Below the pieces are notes generated by a model. The model worked only from the letters and a program-made list of their open reading frames with translations, did not search any database and was not told the DNA's origin. 64,000 bases of DNA. Origin: Salinisphaera sp963835375. Its GTDB lineage: Bacteria; Pseudomonadota; Gammaproteobacteria; Nevskiales; Salinisphaeraceae. The stretch covers positions 186,001-250,000 of the forward strand of contig CAWIGB010000012.1 in NCBI GenBank assembly GCA_963835375.1, given 5' to 3'. Numbering within the stretch: the stretch's first letter is position 1; each line of letters starts with the position of its first letter. Shown here piece by piece: positions 41,944-50,103 of the stretch. Position numbers and translations under genes: made by a program.

Positions 41944-43636
41944 ATGCCGGCTTTCTATTTGATCGTGATCACGCTCGGGGCCTTCTATCTGGGCTACCGT
42001 TTCTATTCGCGGTATCTGGCCGAGCGCGTGTATGCGCTGGATCCGAACTTCAAGACGCCCGCACACGAGCTGTCGGACGGCGTCGACTTCGTGCCCACCA
42101 ACAAGCACATCCTGCTGGGCCATCACTTCACGGCGGTAGCCGGTGCGGCGCCGATCGTCGGGCCCGCGATCGCGGTCTACTGGGGCTGGTTGCCGGCGAT
42201 CGCCTGGGTGATTCTCGGCACGATCTTCGGCGCCGGCGTGCATGACTTCGGCGCGATCGTGACCTCGGCCCGCAATCGCGGCCAGAATATCGGCACGCTC
42301 TCTGGCAAGGTGATCAGTGCGCGGGCCAGCACGCTGTTTCTGCTGATCATCTTCTTCCTGCTGACGCTGGTGAATGCCGTATTCGGCGTGGTCATGGCGA
42401 TCCTGTTCCAGGCCCATCCGGGTTCGGTGATCCCGGCCGTCATCGTGATCCCGATCGCCATGTGCATCGGCCAATGGGTCTATCGCATGAAGGGCGCGGT
42501 GCTCATTCCGTCGATCATCGGGCTGGTCCTGCTGTATGCCGCGATTCCGATCGGGCAGATGTATCCGATTCATGTCGACGGGCTGGCCAACCTGGTCGGG
42601 CTGTCGGTACGCACGACCTGGGTCATCCTGATCTTTGCCTATACCTGGTTTGCCTCGCGTCTGCCGGTGTGGCTGCTGCTGCAACCCCGCGACTACATCA
42701 ACGGCCAGCAGCTACTGGTGGCGCTGGCGGTGATTTTCCTCGGCGTGATCGTGGGCTGGGATCAGATCGCTGCGCCGGCGGTGAACCATGTTGCGGCGGG
42801 TACCAAGCAATGGTTCCCGTATCTGTTCATCACCATCGCCTGCGGCGCGATCTCCGGCTTCCACAGCCTGGTGGCCTCCGGTACCACGTCGAAGCAGATC
42901 GACAAGGAAACGGACGCCCGCTACATCGGCTACTGCGGGGCGCTGGGCGAGGGGGCGCTGGCGCTGGCGGCGATTCTGGCCTGTACGGCCGGGCTGGGTT
43001 CGGCGGCCGACTGGAACTCGGCCTATTCGAGCTACGGCGCGGCCTCCGGCGGGGCGCTTGGCCATTTCGTCACCGGCGTCGGGCATTTTCTGTCCAATCT
43101 CGGCATCGAGCCGAACTCGGCGCGTCGTTCGCCGTGGTCGTGGTCGTGACCTTTGCCGGTACCACCATGGATACGGGCGTGCGTCTGCAGCGCTACATCC
43201 TGGAGGAGATCGCCGAACTGGCCGGTTTTAATGGGCTGGTCGGCCGGATCAACATGCTGACCACGCTGGCGGTGCTGATTCCGCTGGCGCTGGCGCTGGT
43301 GCCGGGCGGCGACGGCGCGGGCGGCAAGGGCTTTGCCTTCGGCCAGCTGTGGACGCTGTTCGGCACCACCAACCAGCTTACCGCCGGGCTGGCCCTGTCG
43401 GTGATCAGCGTGTGGGTGATGTCGCGCAACCGCAATCCGCTGGCGGCCATCGTGCCGCTGACGTTCCTGCTGTTCATGACCAGCTGGGCGCTGGTGCTCA
43501 ATCTGGTGTCGTTCCTGCGGGAGGGCAGCTGGATGCTGTTGATCATGGATGCGGCGATCTTCGTGCTCGCGGCCTGGCTGATCGTCGAGGCGATCACGGC
43601 GTTCAACCGTCAGCGCGGCGAGCGCCGAGTCGGTGA
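41944..43636 (+). CDS. Carbon starvation protein CstA-family transporter, short form
   Basis: Inner-membrane transporter of about 564 residues versus roughly 700 for E. coli CstA. It has DGVDFVPTNKHILLGHHFTAVAGAAPIVGP near the N-terminus, LPVWLLLQPRDYINGQQLL, FITIACGAISGFHSLVASGT and FAGTTMDTGVRLQRYILEEI, all family blocks. CstA proteins import pyruvate or peptides. GGGGAG precedes the ATG. One base is missing near 43118 and another shift near 43615 leads to a TGA that overlaps the next start as GTGA. Co-location with the three following small genes suggests a joint function. Confidence 0.85.
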
Positions 43637-44067
43637 CCGAGGTCATGAGCCTCGGCGCCGGTCATCGGCTGATCCTCGTTCGCGAGCAGGATGCCCAGCA
43701 CAGCGGTTCGGGCTGCTGTGGGCGGCTGGGCGAGGCCATAGCGTTCTCGGCAGGGCGGCCGATTTTGGCCACAGCCGGCGGTGATGGAGACAGATCGGCG
43801 AGATCTACGGGCGCTGCGCGACTCCGCGCCCGGGCTCGATCGACGTGGCGGATCCGCGCAATTTCGTCTGGCTGTACCCTACCGTCTGGCGCGCCGCGCG
43901 CCGCGCACGGGCGCGGCTTGGCGCCACGTTGAAAAGCCTGGCGCGCGCCGGCTCGCCGGCGGCCGTCGTGCTCGACGGCGAGACGCTGTTTTCGGGCGCG
44001 CTGCCGGACCCGGAAACAGTCTGTCGGCGCCGTTCTGGACGCGTTGACGATGTGTTTCGGCGCCTGA
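43633..44067 (+). CDS. Small CC-motif protein of unknown function
   Basis: About 143 residues. The N-terminal part reads HRLILVREQDAQHSGSGCCG with adjacent Cys28-Cys29 in a Gly/Ser-rich loop; the C-terminal part reads PRNFVWLYPTVWRAARRAR, then SPAAVVLDGETLFSGALPD and ends VGAVLDALTMCFGA. The pattern of strand, CC loop and later VVLDG strand suggests a thioredoxin-like or selenoprotein-related (CC/Se) fold, but I do not identify a characterised homologue. At least four frame shifts occur between 43760 and 44030. The start is the GTG overlapping the cstA stop; an ATG four codons later is possible. Confidence 0.6.
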
Positions 44068-44117
44068 CCCCGCGTATGCGGCGCGTTTCCACATCCCCAC
44101 ATCTCAGGGAGGCCTGC

Positions 44118-44379
44118 ATGACAGCGGACAAAAGCTGGTGGCATCGTATCACGATTACCACGACGAACTTTCGTGGCGCCCTGGCGCGCCGGCATCGCCC
44201 GTGAGGCGCGCTCGGAAGAGGACGTGCTGGTGGCCCTGCTGTTTCTCGAGGCGCTCGGCATCCCGGGCCCGGCCGACTATTTCGCGCTCGAGCTGTATCC
44301 GGACCTGATCGAGGCCTTCCACCGCTGGCATCAGCGCATGGGTATGGACACGTTTCCGGAAGCCGGAGTGTGCTGCTGA
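44118..44379 (+). CDS. Short protein ending Cys-Cys-stop (cory-CC-star-like)
   Basis: About 87 residues. AGGGAGG precedes the ATG (MTADKSWWHRI). Two bases seem to be missing, near 44149 and 44178; the repaired frame reads HDYHDELSWR, WRAGIAREARSEEDVLVALL, FLEALGIPGPADYFALELYP and finishes EAGVCC before the stop. I recall an NCBI family called cory-CC-star for small proteins with this exact C-terminal CC, of unknown function and found near ArsA-like ATPases. The terminal vicinal cysteines could bind a metal, metalloid or selenium/sulfur ligand. Confidence 0.65.
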
Positions 44380-44406
44380 GCTGATGGCGCACGATCACGC
44401 TCACGC

Positions 44407-45344
44407 ATGAACGCCGGCACACGGTTCTTCCTGTTCGGCGGCAAGGGCGGTGTCGGCAAGACGACGCTGGCGGCCGCCAATGCCCTGCGTCTGGCGGCGG
44501 CCGGCGATCGGGTTCTGCTGGTGTCCACCGATCCGGCGCATTCGGTATCGGATCTGCTGGAGACCCGGCTGACCGAGCCCACAGCCGCCGGCGACAACCT
44601 GTGGGCGATGGAGATCGATCCCGACGTCCGACGCTGGCCTATGTCGAGGGATCCGCGAAGACGCGCGGAGGCGGTATCGAAGGCGGTGCTGCCCGCACTC
44701 GATCGTCATCTCAAGCTCGCGGTGCAGGCCCCGGGCACCGCCGAATCGGCGTTGTTCGACCGCTTCACCGACTCATGACCTGGCGCCCGGCGAATATGAT
44801 CGCGTCGTCTTCGATACTGCGCCGAGCGGGCATACGCTGCGCCTGCTTACCCTGCCGTCGATGCTCGGTGCCTGGGTCGAAGGTCTGGCCGGGCAGCGAG
44901 CCAAGGTGAACAGCTGCAAGGCATGTGGCGGACGATGGCCGGCGTATCCGAGCCCGATCGTGAGGACCGCGTGCTGTCGCGTCTGCGCCAGCGGCCGACC
45001 GATTCGCCGGGCACGCCAGCGTCTGCACCGCGAAGCCCTGTTTCATCCGGTGCTGCTCGCCGAGCGCCTGCCGATCGAAGAGACGGTACGCCTGATCGCG
45101 CAACTGGAGGAGGCCGGCATTCCGGTTGGCGAGCTGTTCGTGAACCGGCTCTGGCCGGCCGACAGGACAGTACCTTCGTGGCCGAGCGGGTCGCCCAGCA
45201 GGACGAATACCTGGCGGAAATCCGCGAGCGCTTCTGCGCTCATGCCTGATCGAGGTGGCCCAGAGCGCCCGCGATATCGTCGGCCGAAAACAGTTGGAAC
45301 AGCTCGCCGCACAGCTGCCGGAGTCGAACGTCGCGGCGCTGTGA
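44407..45344 (+). CDS. ArsA-family (anion-transporting type) ATPase
   Basis: Single-domain ArsA/GET3-like ATPase of about 310 residues. The deviant Walker A is FFLFGGKGGVGKTTLAAANA, switch I VLLVSTDPAHSVSDLL and switch II VVFDTAPSGHTLRLLTLPS, a near match to the ArsA DTAP signature. Later LAERLPIEETVRLIAQLEEA and GELFVNRLWPA are family-like. Eight or more shifts, several of them missing bases, break the frame. An ATG at 44384 reading MAHDHAHA would be in frame if one base is missing, giving a His-rich N-terminus. No ArsB or ArsC is nearby, so arsenite export is not the obvious role. Confidence 0.8.
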
Positions 45345-45427
45345 TCGGCCCGCAAGTCGGGCGAGCGGCTGGCGAACCGGCGGCATTGCGGCTAGCCTTG
45401 CGCGATGAGCCGAGTCGCGAGCCCGCT

Positions 45428-45970
45428 GTGTCCATATCCCGAGCCGCGCGACGCGCGCTGCTGCTCACCCTGGCCATTGTGGTGGGATGCGCGGCGGGCG
45501 GCTGCGCCGGTCTGCCGACGCAGGCGTTTGTATCGCCAGGCACCGTCAATACGCGCTACGACGGATTCCTGGCCTACGGCGCCTTCAGCGACCTGGCGGT
45601 GGAAGGGGCCTATGAAAAAGCGATGTGCCGGCGCCTGCTGGCAGTGGGGCATGCCTGCAACACGATGCTCCAGTCCGCCCCGCCCACCGTGCCGCAAGAC
45701 GGCGACAGCCGACATCGCGCCGCGCTTTCCAGCGGCGCGCAGGCGATCGTGGTCATCGAACTGGCGGACCCGAAAGCCGCATCCCGGCGTATTCTCGATA
45801 ACGGCCGGATCGGTTATCGCGTCAGTCTGATCGATGTGAAGACACAGAAGGTGATCGCGCGATTCGCCGTCGACGACGGCCGTTCCGGCGATCTGTCGCG
45901 TCGGGCGCAGGCACTGGCGCAGGCCGTGGTGCGGGCGCTCGAGCAGCGCAATCTGCTGGCCCGTCGCTGA
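45428..45970 (+). CDS. Small probable lipoprotein
   Basis: About 180 residues from a GTG start with a hydrophobic leader (RALLLTLAIVVGCAAGGC) and a likely lipobox AAGGC. The body has FVSPGTVNTRYDGFLAYGAF, AIVVIELADPKAA, GYRVSLIDVKTQKVIARFAV and an Arg/Ala-rich C-terminal helix. This resembles small periplasmic lipoproteins with a VxxLID-type strand seen beside outer-membrane transport systems, but I do not recognise the family. The start is uncertain: an ATG at 45405 lies in another frame. Confidence 0.55.
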   Translation: MSISRAARRALLLTLAIVVGCAAGGCAGLPTQAFVSPGTVNTRYDGFLAYGAFSDLAVEGAYEKAMCRRLLAVGHACNTMLQSAPPTVPQDGDSRHRAALSSGAQAIVVIELADPKAASRRILDNGRIGYRVSLIDVKTQKVIARFAVDDGRSGDLSRRAQALAQAVVRALEQRNLLARR

Positions 45971-45993
45971 AACGGGCGGACGACAAACGAGAG

Positions 45994-46069
45994 TGGAGCG
46001 GCAGACGAGATTCGAACTCGCGACCTCGACCGTGGGAGGGTCGCGCTCTACCAACTGAGCTACTGCCGC
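45994..46069 (-). tRNA. tRNA-Gly (CCC)
   Basis: On the minus strand GCGGCAG/CTGCCGC forms the acceptor stem, GTAGCTCAGTTGGTAGAGC the D arm, CGACC/GGTCG the anticodon stem around CTCCCAC (anticodon CCC) and GAGTTCGAATCTC the T arm. TCCA ends it, so CCA is encoded. Confidence 0.95.
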
Positions 46070-46168
46070 GCGCCTGTCATTAGACCCGTGTTGGGCCGCA
46101 CAATGCAAGCGTTATCACAACAATTTGCGACGACGGCGCCAGCGGCGATCGCGCAGGAGTAGCGAACC

Positions 46169-47065
46169 ATGAACAACGTACTCATTACCGGGGGCACCGG
46201 CTTCATCGGTCGCCATCTCATCCCCGACCTGCTGGCCGACGGATGGCGAGTTGAAGTGCTTACGCGCAACGCCACCAAGGCGCGCGAGGCGTTGCCGGCG
46301 AGTGCGGTGCCGATCGAGTCGTTGTCGGAGGCAACCCCGCCTAACGCCGTGATCAATCTCGCGGGCGAGAATCTGGCGGCCGGCCGCTGGACCGAGGCAA
46401 CCAAGCGCGAGATGCGCGAAAGCCGGCTATCGATCACGCGTGATCTGGTCGAATTCATCGGCAGCTGCGACAACCGGCCCGAGGTGTTGATCAACGGTTC
46501 GGCGGTCGGTTTCTACGGCGCTCGCGGCGATGACGTGCTGGACGAGAGCGAGCCGGCGGGTCAGGAATTCCAGTCGCAGTTGTGTGCCGATTGGGAGGCG
46601 GAGGCCGTGCGGGCGCGCGACGAGCACGGCGTACGGGTTTGCCTGATTCGTACCGGCATCGTCCTTGGCGCGCGAGATGGTGCGCTGGCCCAGATGATCA
46701 CGCCGTTCAAGTTCGGTCTCGGCGGACATTTCGGGACCGGTCGTCAATACATGCCGTGGATACATATCCGTGATGAAGTCGGTGCCATTCGATTTCTGCT
46801 ACGCGAGACCGGCTGCCGCGGCCCCTATAATCTGACGGCGCCGAATCCGGTCACCAATCGTCGTTTCACGGACACGCTCGCGCGCGTTCTCCGTCGGCCG
46901 TCCTTCGCATGGATGCCGGCACCGGCGTTGAAACTGGTGGTCGGCGAAATGGCGCATCTGTTGCTGACCGGCCAGCGTGCCGTGCCGCGCGCTCTGGAAG
47001 CGGCGGGCTACACCTTCGAGTACAGCGAACTCGAGGCCGCACTCAAGGATCTGGTGGGGCGCTGA
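46169..47065 (+). CDS. TIGR01777-family epimerase (YfcH-like)
   Basis: SDR-type protein of 298 residues. NAD-binding VLITGGTGFIGRHLIPDLLADG is followed by NAVINLAGENLAAGRWTEATKREM and INGSAVGFYGARGDDVLDE, all diagnostic of this family. LGARDGALAQMITPFKFGLGG precedes a C-terminal DUF1731-like segment. The exact reaction is not established. Its stop is four bases from the next start. Confidence 0.88.
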   Translation: MNNVLITGGTGFIGRHLIPDLLADGWRVEVLTRNATKAREALPASAVPIESLSEATPPNAVINLAGENLAAGRWTEATKREMRESRLSITRDLVEFIGSCDNRPEVLINGSAVGFYGARGDDVLDESEPAGQEFQSQLCADWEAEAVRARDEHGVRVCLIRTGIVLGARDGALAQMITPFKFGLGGHFGTGRQYMPWIHIRDEVGAIRFLLRETGCRGPYNLTAPNPVTNRRFTDTLARVLRRPSFAWMPAPALKLVVGEMAHLLLTGQRAVPRALEAAGYTFEYSELEAALKDLVGR

Positions 47066-47068
47066 CGG

Positions 47069-48493
47069 ATGAACCAGGCATTGATCGAAGCGCTGGCCGA
47101 AGTGGTCGGTGATGATCAGGTGATCGTCGACCGCGAGAGCGCTGCGCGCTACCTCACCGAATGGCGGGGCGCCTTCAAGCCGCAGGCCGCGGCCATTGTC
47201 CGCCCTGCCACCGTCGACGAGGTCGCCCGGATCGTGACCGTGGCCAAGCGGTTCGACGCCGCGATCGTCCCGCAGTCCGGCAATACCGGCACCGTTGGCG
47301 GGTCGGCGGCGGATGATCCGCGGCGACAGCTGATTCTCAATCTGGAACGCTTGGATCGTGTTCGCGACATCGATGCCGACAACGCGACGATGACGGTCGA
47401 GGCCGGGTGTACGTTGGCGGACGCGCAGCGTGCGGCCGAGGCCGCCGGCTTCTATCTGCCGATCCAGTTGGCCTCGCGCGAGCGCTGTCGCATCGGCGGC
47501 AACCTGGCCACCAATGCGGGCGGGCTCAACGTCGTGCACTACGGCAATACGCGTGATCGCGTTCTCGGCCTGGAAGTCGTGCTGGCGGACGGGCGGGTCT
47601 GGGACAATCTGACCGGGCTGCGCAAGGACAACAGTGGATACGATCTCAATGATCTGTTCGTTGGCTCCGAAGGCACGCTCGGCATCATCACGGCGGCGGT
47701 GCTGGAGCTTGCAGACCCGCCGCAGCAGCGTGCGGTGGCGTTCTGTGCACTGGCGGACGCCGAAGCCGCGGTCGGTCTGCAATCGCGGTTGCGTCGTGAC
47801 ACCGGCCAGCATGTCGTTGGCTGCGAGCTGATCTCCGAACAGGCGTTGACGTTGGCCTGCGAGTACGCAACCGACTGCAGCAACCCGTTCGGCGGGTCGT
47901 CGCCGTGGTACCTGCTGGTGGAGGTTGCCATCTCGGCGGCGGGCGATTGGCTGCGGCCTGCGTTGGAACAGACGCTGGACGCGGCGTGGCAGGAGGGCCT
48001 GATCGTCGATCGCGTGGTCAGTGAATCGGCGCCCGAAATGGATCGACTGTGGCGGTTGCGGACGTCGATTCCGCCGGCCCAGACGGCGGCCGGCGCGTCG
48101 ATCAAGCACGATATTTCGTTACCGCTATCGAGGCTCCCGGCGTTCATCGCGGACGTGGTGCCACGCTTGCACGAGGTCGTGCCCGCGATCCGGCCCTGTA
48201 TATTCGGCCATGTCGGCGACGGCAATCTGCACTTCAACCTGACCCGGCCGGTCGCGATGACCGATGCCGACTTTCGTTCGCACGAGGCCGAGCTGCACCG
48301 GTTGGTCCATGACCGGGTGGCAGCAATGCGCGGATCGGTGGCTGCCGAACACGGGGTGGGTCGACTCAAGGTCGACGAGATCGTGCGCCTCAAGTCGGCG
48401 GTGGAGATCGATATGCTGCGCGCAGTCAAGCAGGCCTTCGATCCGGACAACCGGCTCAACCCCGGAGTGGTGGTCAGACCCGAATGGCGCTAA
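47069..48493 (+). CDS. FAD-linked dehydrogenase (D-2-hydroxyglutarate/D-lactate type), 3' end altered by an IS
   Basis: 474-residue flavoenzyme. The PCMH-type FAD domain has IVPQSGNTGTVGGSAAD and RIGGNLATNAGGLNVVHYGNTRDRVLGLE; the C-terminal oxidase domain has FGHVGDGNLHFNLTRP and AEHGVGRLKVDEI. It probably oxidises a D-2-hydroxy acid and passes electrons to the respiratory chain. The last residues RPEWR come from an IS left end; before insertion the frame read VVVRT and stopped. The enzyme should still fold because only two terminal residues were replaced by four or five. Confidence 0.88.
   Translation: MNQALIEALAEVVGDDQVIVDRESAARYLTEWRGAFKPQAAAIVRPATVDEVARIVTVAKRFDAAIVPQSGNTGTVGGSAADDPRRQLILNLERLDRVRDIDADNATMTVEAGCTLADAQRAAEAAGFYLPIQLASRERCRIGGNLATNAGGLNVVHYGNTRDRVLGLEVVLADGRVWDNLTGLRKDNSGYDLNDLFVGSEGTLGIITAAVLELADPPQQRAVAFCALADAEAAVGLQSRLRRDTGQHVVGCELISEQALTLACEYATDCSNPFGGSSPWYLLVEVAISAAGDWLRPALEQTLDAAWQEGLIVDRVVSESAPEMDRLWRLRTSIPPAQTAAGASIKHDISLPLSRLPAFIADVVPRLHEVVPAIRPCIFGHVGDGNLHFNLTRPVAMTDADFRSHEAELHRLVHDRVAAMRGSVAAEHGVGRLKVDEIVRLKSAVEIDMLRAVKQAFDPDNRLNPGVVVRPEWR
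48471..48481. repeat. Left target-site duplication of the IS
   Basis: TGGTCAGACCC directly abuts the left inverted repeat. The copy on the right side is TGGTCAGAACC, one base different. Eleven base pairs is usual for IS4-type insertions. Confidence 0.75.
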
Positions 48494-48510
48494 ATTAAGG
48501 CTGTTTAGCG
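48482..48510 (+). repeat. IS left inverted repeat
   Basis: Starts GAATGGCGCTAAAT and ends TTTAGCG. It encodes the last residues and stop of the upstream dehydrogenase on one strand and the stop codon of the transposase on the other. Confidence 0.85.
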
Positions 48511-49931
48511 CGGTATCTGCTGCGGTGCGGTATCTCCTCCATTTCGTGTCTCGGGGCGTTCAGCAGAGCGAACGGCTTCGGTCTTCTCTTGACGCATCGG
48601 GGCTCGCGGCGGCCACGAGGTTTGGTTAGCGGTACGGCCGCGATGGCCTGGATCAATGAGCCGTTGGAGCCGTCGCTTGGCCGCCACTGCCGGAGTGCCT
48701 GGAGGCTCGCCTTGAAGCTCAATTGCCGCGGTGTGCAGGCGCACTGTTCAGCGGCCTCCCACATCAACAGTCGTAGGGCGTTGTAGACGATCCAGTGCAT
48801 ACGGATTTCATTGCGTATGCCGGCCGGTGTCCGGCACCGCAGTATATCCATACCCATCGTTGTCTTGAGATCCCGGAAGAACAGCTCGACGTCCCAGCGG
48901 CGGTAGTACAGATCGGCCAGATCAGCCGCGCTGTAGTGGGCGACATCAGTCAGTGTGGTGATCAGATAATAGCCACGAGTGCGAAAGCCCGGCGTCGTCA
49001 CATCGACCCGGATCTGACGAAGCGTCAGCGACTCAGGCAGGGCGTCCCATGTTTGGCGGTCATAGCTGAGCCGAGGGTTCCAGGGTGGTTTAGGCCACTC
49101 GATCAGCAGATCGTGCTCGTCGAACACCGCTTTAGCCTTGGCGTGAGTCACCGGCGTCCTGCGCGCCAGCGTGAACACACTATCGACGCCCCGTTCGCGC
49201 AGTTGCCAAACGTCGTAATAGCTACAAAAGCCCTTGTCGCCCAATAAAATATCGCCGGCTTCAAAGATATCCCATTGGGCTCGGAGCAGTGGCAGCTCCT
49301 GCTGTTTGAGATGGCCGATACGATGGCTCAGCAACGCGCCCGTCGCCAGGCAAAAACAAGCGCAGATCCGCGCCTGCGGGAAACCGCAACCCGGCTTCTG
49401 GCTCGTGGACTGCGGCCACTGCTCCTGATTGGCCGGCGTATCCGGCATGCTCACGCCGGTCCCATCGACAACGACGACACGCCGCTTTTTCCAGCGTGAG
49501 TTTTTCCCAACCCGATCAAGGACGACGCCGGTCTGAGTTGCGATCTCAGCCATCATCGACTCACCGAGCTTGGCTCGGGCCTGGCAATACGCCGAGGTCG
49601 AGGATGAGGGCATCGGCCAGCCTTTGGCGAGCGCGTGCGACTGAATCTTGCGGACGACCTCGCGGCAGCCACCATCCGCATCGAGCACTTGCGAGAAGAA
49701 GGCCCAGAATGTGTTCTCTTGGCTGAATAATCGGCGGCGGCTAAAGCCGCCCGACCGATGCTGAGCGAGCTGCCGCGATGGGATCAAACGCTCGAAGCGA
49801 GCGCCCAGCTCATGCAGCGAGTGCGCCTTGATCCGGGCCGCTTCATCGGCCCACGTCTGGCGTGCTGATCGAGGCCTGCGACGGAGCGTCTGCAGGTGGA
49901 AGCCGGGCAAGTAAAGCGTTTGATTTGGCAT
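48495..49931 (-). CDS. IS4-family transposase
   Basis: DDE transposase of 478 residues. First catalytic Asp in VVVVDGTGVSMPD, second in ILLGDKGFCSYYDV, and the IS4 Y-x2-R-x3-E-x6-K signature in YYRRWDVELFFRDLK. The frame is intact. An N-terminal segment (QLAQHRSGGFSRRRLFSQENTF in part) is the family's DNA-binding region. The start is the ATG 74 bases inside the right end. Confidence 0.93.
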   Translation of the reverse strand: MPNQTLYLPGFHLQTLRRRPRSARQTWADEAARIKAHSLHELGARFERLIPSRQLAQHRSGGFSRRRLFSQENTFWAFFSQVLDADGGCREVVRKIQSHALAKGWPMPSSSTSAYCQARAKLGESMMAEIATQTGVVLDRVGKNSRWKKRRVVVVDGTGVSMPDTPANQEQWPQSTSQKPGCGFPQARICACFCLATGALLSHRIGHLKQQELPLLRAQWDIFEAGDILLGDKGFCSYYDVWQLRERGVDSVFTLARRTPVTHAKAKAVFDEHDLLIEWPKPPWNPRLSYDRQTWDALPESLTLRQIRVDVTTPGFRTRGYYLITTLTDVAHYSAADLADLYYRRWDVELFFRDLKTTMGMDILRCRTPAGIRNEIRMHWIVYNALRLLMWEAAEQCACTPRQLSFKASLQALRQWRPSDGSNGSLIQAIAAVPLTKPRGRREPRCVKRRPKPFALLNAPRHEMEEIPHRSRYRAKQP

Positions 49932-49976
49932 GCGATATTATCGCCGCCAACATCGTTGGATCCTATCTGTGGTTGA

Positions 49977-50005
49977 CGCTAAACAGCCTTAACTTAGCGC
50001 CATTC
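49977..50005 (-). repeat. IS right inverted repeat
   Basis: Read on the minus strand it starts GAATGGCGCTAAGT and ends TTTAGCG, one mismatch to the left repeat at position 13. Confidence 0.85.
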
Positions 50006-50016
50006 TGGTCAGAACC
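50006..50016. repeat. Right target-site duplication of the IS
   Basis: TGGTCAGAACC follows the right inverted repeat and is followed by TGA, the original stop codon of the dehydrogenase gene. Confidence 0.75.
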
Positions 50017-50045
50017 TGATTCCCAGCGTTTTCGGCAGGTGCCGC

Positions 50046-50078
50046 AAAAAAAAACGCCCGCGAAAGCGGGCGTTTTTC
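50046..50078. terminator. Bidirectional rho-independent terminator
   Basis: ACGCCCGC and GCGGGCGT form the stem around GAAA, with a nine-A run on the left and a five-T run on the right. It ends the nuo operon on the minus strand and originally ended the dehydrogenase transcript on the plus strand. Confidence 0.88.
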
Positions 50079-50103
50079 GTACGGGCGGGTCGTTGACCCG
50101 GGA

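Larger units (their letters stand above)
48482..50005. mobile_element. IS4-family insertion sequence, complete, 1524 bp
   Basis: A single transposase gene lies between 29-bp inverted repeats that differ at one base, flanked by an 11-bp direct repeat. Both ends and the transposase frame are intact, so the insertion is recent and the element may be active. It sits between the dehydrogenase gene and the shared terminator. Confidence 0.92.

Noticed and set aside
44407..45344. Arsenic-resistance operon
   Set aside because: Only an ArsA-like ATPase is present; there is no ArsB, ArsC, ArsR or Acr3 nearby.
48468..50019. Longer inverted repeats reaching beyond GAATGG at both IS ends
   Set aside because: The apparent extra symmetry comes from the target sequence TGGTCAGA, which is itself partly self-complementary; as a direct repeat it is explained better by target-site duplication.
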